From Zoogloea sp041908905 (GTDB lineage: Bacteria > Pseudomonadota > Gammaproteobacteria > Burkholderiales > Rhodocyclaceae), in the NCBI RefSeq assembly GCF_041908905.1, contig NZ_JAYREK010000013.1:28066-92065 (forward strand): a DNA stretch of 64,000 nucleotides, in the 5' to 3' direction. Made by a program: the position numbers and the translations under genes. Shown here one piece after another: positions 60,191 to 64,000 of this stretch. Each line of letters begins with the position of its first letter. Position 1 is the first letter of the stretch. The notes under the pieces were generated by a model, which searched no databases, had not been told where the DNA came from, and was given only the letters and a program-made list of their open reading frames with translations.

Positions 60191-61479
60191 ACAAGCCCAC
60201 CTCGCCGGAAGACCTCCGCGAACTCATCCTCCAGAGCGGCCGGCGTCGCCTCGGCGGCAAGGCCCGCGTCGCCCTGGCGGTGGCCGGCCTCGCCCTCGCC
60301 GGCTGGCTCGCCTGGGCCGTCTTCGGCGGCAACAGCCTGGAGGGGCCGCGCTACGTCACCCGGCCGGTGACGAAGGGCGAGCTGGTCATCAACGTGTCGG
60401 CCAACGGCAACCTGCAGCCCACCAACTCGGTGGATGTCGGTAGCGAGCTGTCGGGCATCATCGAGGCGGTTTTCGTGGATGTGAACGACCGCGTGAAGAA
60501 GGGCCAGGTGATCGCCCGCCTCGACACCTCCAGGCTGCGCGACCAGGTGCGCCAGGCCAAGGCCGACATCGCCGCCGCCGAGGCCCGCGTGGGCCAGGTC
60601 CGGGCCACCGTGGCCGAGAGCGCCGCCAGCCTTGCCCGGCTGCAGGAGGTGGCGCGGCTCTCCGGCGGCAAGGTGCCCTCCAAGGCCGAGCTCGACGCCG
60701 GCCAGGCCGCGGCGCTGCGGGCGGTGGCCGACCAGAAGGCCGCCGAAGCCTCGGTGGCCTCGGGCAAGGCCCTGCTGTCCACCTATGAGATCAGCCTCGG
60801 CAAGGCCACCATCCGCTCGCCCATCGACGGCATCGTGCTGACCCGCAAGGTCGAGCCCGGCCAGACCGTGGCCGCCGCGATGACCGCCCCGGTGCTGTTC
60901 ACCCTCGCCGAAGACCTGCGCCGCATGGAGCTGCAGGTGGATGTGGACGAGGCCGACGTGGGCAAGGTGAAGGAGGGCCAGGAGGCCCGTTTCCATGTGG
61001 ATGCCTGGCCTGGCCAGAACTTCCCGGCCAAGGTCACCCGGGTCGGCTGGGGTTCCCAGACCAAGGACCAGGTGGTGTCCTACCTCACCATCCTCGAAGT
61101 CAGCAACGACGCGCTCTTGCTGCGCCCCGGCATGACCGCCACCGCGGACATCACCACCGCCCGCCGCGCCGACGTGCTGCTGGTGCCCAACATGGCGCTG
61201 CGCTTCGCCCCGCCGGCGGCCGGCGGGCAACCCAGGCGCAGCCTGCTCGCCAGCCTCACCCCGCGCCCGCCCTCGGCCGGGCCCAAGGCGGCCTCCGAGG
61301 CCGGCCCCAGGGACGGCAGCCAGACCCTGTGGCTGCTCGACGGCGGCCAGCCCCGCGCGGTGCGGGTGAATGTGCTCGGCAGCAACGGCCAGGTGTCGGA
61401 GGTGCGTCCGGTGGAGGCCGGCGGCCCCCTGGTGGCGGGCGCCGAGGTGATCGTCGAAGCCGTCACCCCCAGGCCATGA
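60187..61479 (+). CDS. Periplasmic adaptor (MacA/HlyD-like)
   Basis: 430 aa membrane-fusion protein with one N-terminal membrane anchor (about residues 27-46), a lipoyl domain, an alpha-helical hairpin (about 110-200) and beta-barrel and membrane-proximal domains. The fold order and SANGNLQPTNSVDVGSELSG fit MacA-type adaptors. A Pro/Ala-rich insert near residues 345-375 is not usual. It overlaps its neighbours on both sides by four bases (ATGA). Confidence 0.93.
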   Translation: MNKPTSPEDLRELILQSGRRRLGGKARVALAVAGLALAGWLAWAVFGGNSLEGPRYVTRPVTKGELVINVSANGNLQPTNSVDVGSELSGIIEAVFVDVNDRVKKGQVIARLDTSRLRDQVRQAKADIAAAEARVGQVRATVAESAASLARLQEVARLSGGKVPSKAELDAGQAAALRAVADQKAAEASVASGKALLSTYEISLGKATIRSPIDGIVLTRKVEPGQTVAAAMTAPVLFTLAEDLRRMELQVDVDEADVGKVKEGQEARFHVDAWPGQNFPAKVTRVGWGSQTKDQVVSYLTILEVSNDALLLRPGMTATADITTARRADVLLVPNMALRFAPPAAGGQPRRSLLASLTPRPPSAGPKAASEAGPRDGSQTLWLLDGGQPRAVRVNVLGSNGQVSEVRPVEAGGPLVAGAEVIVEAVTPRP

Positions 61480-62189
61480 GCGCCGCCGAACCCCTGATCG
61501 TGCTCGAAGGCGTCACCCGCGTCTTCGGCAGCGGCGCCGCCGCCTTCCAGGCCCTGCGCGGCATCGACCTGACGATAGAGTCAGGTGACTTCGTGGCCAT
61601 CATGGGCCCCAGCGGCTCGGGCAAGTCGTCGCTGATGAACATCCTCGGCTGCCTCGACACCCCCAGCGGCGGCAGCTACCGCTTCCGCGGCCTGGCCGTC
61701 GAGGGCCTCAGCCGCGACCAGCGGGCGCTCTTACGCCGGCACGCGCTGGGCTTCATCTTCCAGGGCTTCAACCTGCTGGCCCGCACCTCGGCCCAGGAGA
61801 ACGTGGAATTGCCGCTGCTCTACCGGGGCGAGCCGGCCGCCGCCCGCCACGCCGCCGCCCGCGCCGCGCTGGCCGCGGTGGGCCTCACCGGCTGGGAGCA
61901 CCACGGCCCGGCCGAGCTCTCCGGCGGCCAGCAGCAGCGGGTGGCGATCGCCCGGGCGCTGGTCACCGGGCCGTCGCTGCTCCTCGCCGACGAGCCCACC
62001 GGCAACCTCGACACCGCCCGCAGCCGCGAGATCATGGACCTGCTGGCGGGCCTCAACCGCGACCAGGGCATCACCGTGGTGATGGTCACCCACGAGGCCG
62101 ACATGGCCGCCTACGCCCACCGCATCGTGCGCCTGGTGGATGGGCGCATCGCCAGCGACGAACGCCGCGAGCCCGGAGGCCAGCCATGA
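61476..62189 (+). CDS. ABC transporter ATP-binding protein (MacB-type)
   Basis: 237 aa ATPase of the LolD/MacB subfamily with Walker A GPSGSGKS, Q-loop FIFQGFNLLART, signature LSGGQQQR and Walker B LLLADEPTGNLD. ATG 61476 overlaps the adaptor stop; the longer open frame upstream is not coding. Its stop overlaps the permease start. ATPase and permease are separate proteins here, unlike the fused MacB of Escherichia coli. Confidence 0.94.
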   Translation: MSAAEPLIVLEGVTRVFGSGAAAFQALRGIDLTIESGDFVAIMGPSGSGKSSLMNILGCLDTPSGGSYRFRGLAVEGLSRDQRALLRRHALGFIFQGFNLLARTSAQENVELPLLYRGEPAAARHAAARAALAAVGLTGWEHHGPAELSGGQQQRVAIARALVTGPSLLLADEPTGNLDTARSREIMDLLAGLNRDQGITVVMVTHEADMAAYAHRIVRLVDGRIASDERREPGGQP

Positions 62190-63394
62190 TCTGGAACGCC
62201 CTGCAGCTCGCCCTGCGCGAGATCCGGCGCAACCTGATGCGCTCCTTCCTCACCATCCTGGGCATCGTGATCGGCGTCTCGGCGGTGATCACCATGGTCA
62301 CCCTCGGCAACGGCGCCACCCGCGCGGTGTCGGACCAGATCGCCAGCCTCGGCAGCAACCTGCTCATCGTGCGGCCCGGCCAGATGCTCGGCCCCGGTCG
62401 CGACTCGGCCGGCGCGCCACGCTTCAAGGTGGCCGACGCCGACGCCCTCCGCAGCCAGGTGAGCGGCCTCGCCGCCGCGGTGCCGGTGGCCAGCAAGGCC
62501 GTGACCCTGGTGGCGATGGCGCGCAACTGGTCGTCCGGCGTCACCGGCACCACCGCCGACTGGTTCACCGCCGGCAAATGGCAGCTCGCCGCCGGCCGCG
62601 TCTTCAACCCCGCCGAGGAGCGCGCCGGCGCCGCCGTGTGCGTGATCGGCGAGACCATCCGCCGCGAGCTCTTCGGTGGCCTCGACCCCATCGGCCAGCC
62701 GCTGCGGGTCAAGCAGTTCTCGTGCGAGGTGATCGGCCTGCTGGCCTCCAAGGGCCAGTCCACCATGGGCAGCGACCAGGACGACATCGTGGTGGTGCCG
62801 TTGCGCACCCTGCAGCGCCGCCTCACCGGCAGCACCGACGTGGCCACCCTGATGATCTCGGTGAAGGACGAAGCCTCGATGGACGTGGCCAAGAACCAGG
62901 TGACCTGGCTGATGCGCGAACGCCGCCACATCGCCCCTGGCGACGACGACAACTTCTCGGTGATGGACACCCGCCAGATCGCCGAGACGCTGTCCGGCAC
63001 CACCAAGGTGATGACCGGCCTGCTCGGCGCGGTGGCCGCGGTGAGCCTGCTGGTGGGCGGCATCGGCATCATGAACATCATGCTGGTGTCGGTCACCGAG
63101 CGCACCCGCGAGATCGGCATCCGCCTCGCCATCGGCGCCCTGGAGCGGGAGGTGCTACTGCAGTTTTTGATCGAGGCGGTGGTGCTGTCGTCCCTCGGCG
63201 GCCTCATCGGCATCGCCCTCGCCACCGCCGCCTCGATGGCCGGCGCCGCGCTGATGCACGTGCCCTACCTCTTCAACCCGGGCATCAACCTGCTGTCCTT
63301 CGGCTTCTCGGCGGCGATCGGGGTGATCTTCGGCTACGTGCCGGCGAGCCGGGCGGCAAGGCTGGACCCGATCGAGGCGCTGCGGCATGAGTGA
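62186..63394 (+). CDS. ABC transporter permease (MacB-type, FtsX fold)
   Basis: 402 aa permease with one N-terminal membrane segment (FLTILGIVIGVSAVITMVTLG), a large periplasmic domain of about 220 residues (MacB_PCD type), and three C-terminal FtsX-type membrane segments (VGGIGIMNIMLVSVTERTREIG onward). Such permeases act as mechanotransmitters pushing substrates from the periplasm through the TolC-like partner. It is the last gene of the operon. Confidence 0.94.
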   Translation: MIWNALQLALREIRRNLMRSFLTILGIVIGVSAVITMVTLGNGATRAVSDQIASLGSNLLIVRPGQMLGPGRDSAGAPRFKVADADALRSQVSGLAAAVPVASKAVTLVAMARNWSSGVTGTTADWFTAGKWQLAAGRVFNPAEERAGAAVCVIGETIRRELFGGLDPIGQPLRVKQFSCEVIGLLASKGQSTMGSDQDDIVVVPLRTLQRRLTGSTDVATLMISVKDEASMDVAKNQVTWLMRERRHIAPGDDDNFSVMDTRQIAETLSGTTKVMTGLLGAVAAVSLLVGGIGIMNIMLVSVTERTREIGIRLAIGALEREVLLQFLIEAVVLSSLGGLIGIALATAASMAGAALMHVPYLFNPGINLLSFGFSAAIGVIFGYVPASRAARLDPIEALRHE

Positions 63395-63424
63395 GGGGGG
63401 GCGGGCTGAGGCTCCGCCGGCGGG

Positions 63425-64000
63425 TCAGGCCTCGGGCTGGAACCCGTGCTGCTTCAGGATCGCTTCGATCTGCCCGGCCTCGGGGATGCCTAAGCGGCGG
63501 GCGTCGGCGAGGGCGAGGGTGAGGAGGTCGCGGGCACGATCCCGGTCGCCGGGGGCGTCACGCTGGAGGAGGTTGATGGCGAGATTGGCGCGGGAGACCA
63601 GGAGTGCGCGGACGTCGCCGAGGCGCTCCAGGGCGGGGAGCTGTTCCTGCTCGCGGATGCGCAGGGCCTCGTCGAGCTGTCCGCGGGCCTGGAGGATGTC
63701 GGCGATCTTGCCCTGGGTGACGGCGATGGCGCGGACATCGCCGAGGCGGCGGTAGATGGGGAGCTGTTCCTGCTCGCGGATGGTCAGGGCCTCGTCGAGC
63801 TGTCCGCGGTCCTGCAGGATGTCGGCGATCCTGCCCTGGCAGACGGCGATCTCGCGGACATCGCCGAGGCGCTGAAAGGCAGGGAGGGCCTCCTGCTGGA
63901 GGATGGTCAGTGCCTCGTCGAGCTGTCCGCGGTCCTGGAGGATGTCGGCGATCTTGCCCTGGCAGACGGCGATCTCGCGGACATCGCCGAGACGGCGGTA
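63425..64000 (-). CDS. TPR-repeat protein (C-terminal part, runs off the window)
   Basis: Open frame of 192 codons from the window edge to TGA at 63425-63427; the start lies beyond the window. It consists of tandem 41-aa units (RLGDVREIAVCQGKIADIL, then QDRGQLDEALTI) that fit the tetratricopeptide pattern, ending RRLGIPEAGQIEAILKQHGFQPEA. TPR arrays mediate protein contacts; a partner cannot be read here. Such repeat proteins may be fused to NACHT, CHAT or similar domains, but that part is outside the window. Confidence 0.85.
   Translation of the reverse strand, partial: YRRLGDVREIAVCQGKIADILQDRGQLDEALTILQQEALPAFQRLGDVREIAVCQGRIADILQDRGQLDEALTIREQEQLPIYRRLGDVRAIAVTQGKIADILQARGQLDEALRIREQEQLPALERLGDVRALLVSRANLAINLLQRDAPGDRDRARDLLTLALADARRLGIPEAGQIEAILKQHGFQPEA
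63600..64000. repeat. Tandem 123-bp repeats encoding TPR units
   Basis: The marker GCGGACATCGCCGAG or a close variant recurs at 63608, 63731, 63854 and 63977, an exact 123-bp period. The units nearer the window end are almost identical at DNA level. Confidence 0.93.

Noticed and set aside
63387..63755. A plus-strand open frame opposite the TPR gene
   Set aside because: Ser/Arg-rich shadow of the TPR repeats; the repeats make sense only on the minus strand.
63600..64000. CRISPR-like periodic repeats
   Set aside because: The 123-bp period is a multiple of three, has no variable spacers and encodes tandem TPR units.

Overview
The window is about 64 kb of a high-GC Betaproteobacterial chromosome. 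It most resembles a denitrifying member of the Rhodocyclales (Thauera, Azospira or Zoogloea-like). This placement is an inference from gene content: a full nuoABCDEFGHIJKLMN operon, a Tat-exported clade I type nitrous oxide reductase with nosR, a cytochrome c5 lipoprotein, NarX/NarL, a DNR-like regulator and NsrR-hmp. No phage, insertion sequence, CRISPR array or rRNA was found.

Layout: 1-3.6 kb holds the 3' end of ftsH, then folP and glmM. 3.6-7.7 kb is a pstSCAB phosphate uptake operon with a candidate Pho box and strong terminators; phoU is absent. 7.7-23.7 kb holds tpiA, secG, tRNA-Leu(GAG) and the 14-gene complex I operon. 24.1 kb encodes a cytochrome c5 lipoprotein. 24.8-36.2 kb is the nitrous oxide reduction locus on the minus strand. 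It reads nosZ, nosR, a small membrane protein gene, then nosD-nosF-nosY-nosL, two small uncharacterised genes and a second nosL-like gene. The two nos blocks are separated by four unrelated small genes (lapA-like, arfB, hicA-like, ydhR-like). 36.3-46.2 kb is housekeeping: a Smr-domain protein, trxB, a Crp-like regulator, ftsK, lolA, rarA, serS, an AhpD-like protein and tRNA-Ser(CGA). 46.4-48.8 kb is a nitric-oxide defence module (hmp, nsrR) plus a SRAP-domain gene. 48.9-54.9 kb holds a tail-specific protease, narL-narX and a DNR-type Crp/Fnr regulator. 55-58.5 kb holds a dienelactone hydrolase, a HAD phosphatase, hda and purM. 58.7-63.4 kb is a four-gene tripartite efflux operon. The window ends inside a TPR-repeat protein gene on the minus strand.

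The most coherent unlisted signal is regulatory. FNR/DNR-like dyads of the type TTGAT-N4-GTCAA lie upstream of cytochrome c5, nosD, nosR, nosZ and the DNR-like gene itself. Each has a plausible -10 element about 31-32 bp from the dyad centre, the spacing of class II activation. This suggests one anaerobic/NO-responsive regulon linking the regulator, the N2O reductase and a candidate electron donor. Beside it, hmp carries a perfect 17-bp-arm inverted repeat over its -10 box, with nsrR just downstream. Also unusual: a translationally coupled pair of small genes between two nosL paralogues, one resembling the TumE/DUF6516 toxin-like family; a NosZ whose Tat signal ends in a lipobox followed by an Ala/Pro linker; and a Smr protein with a triplicated N-terminal motif.
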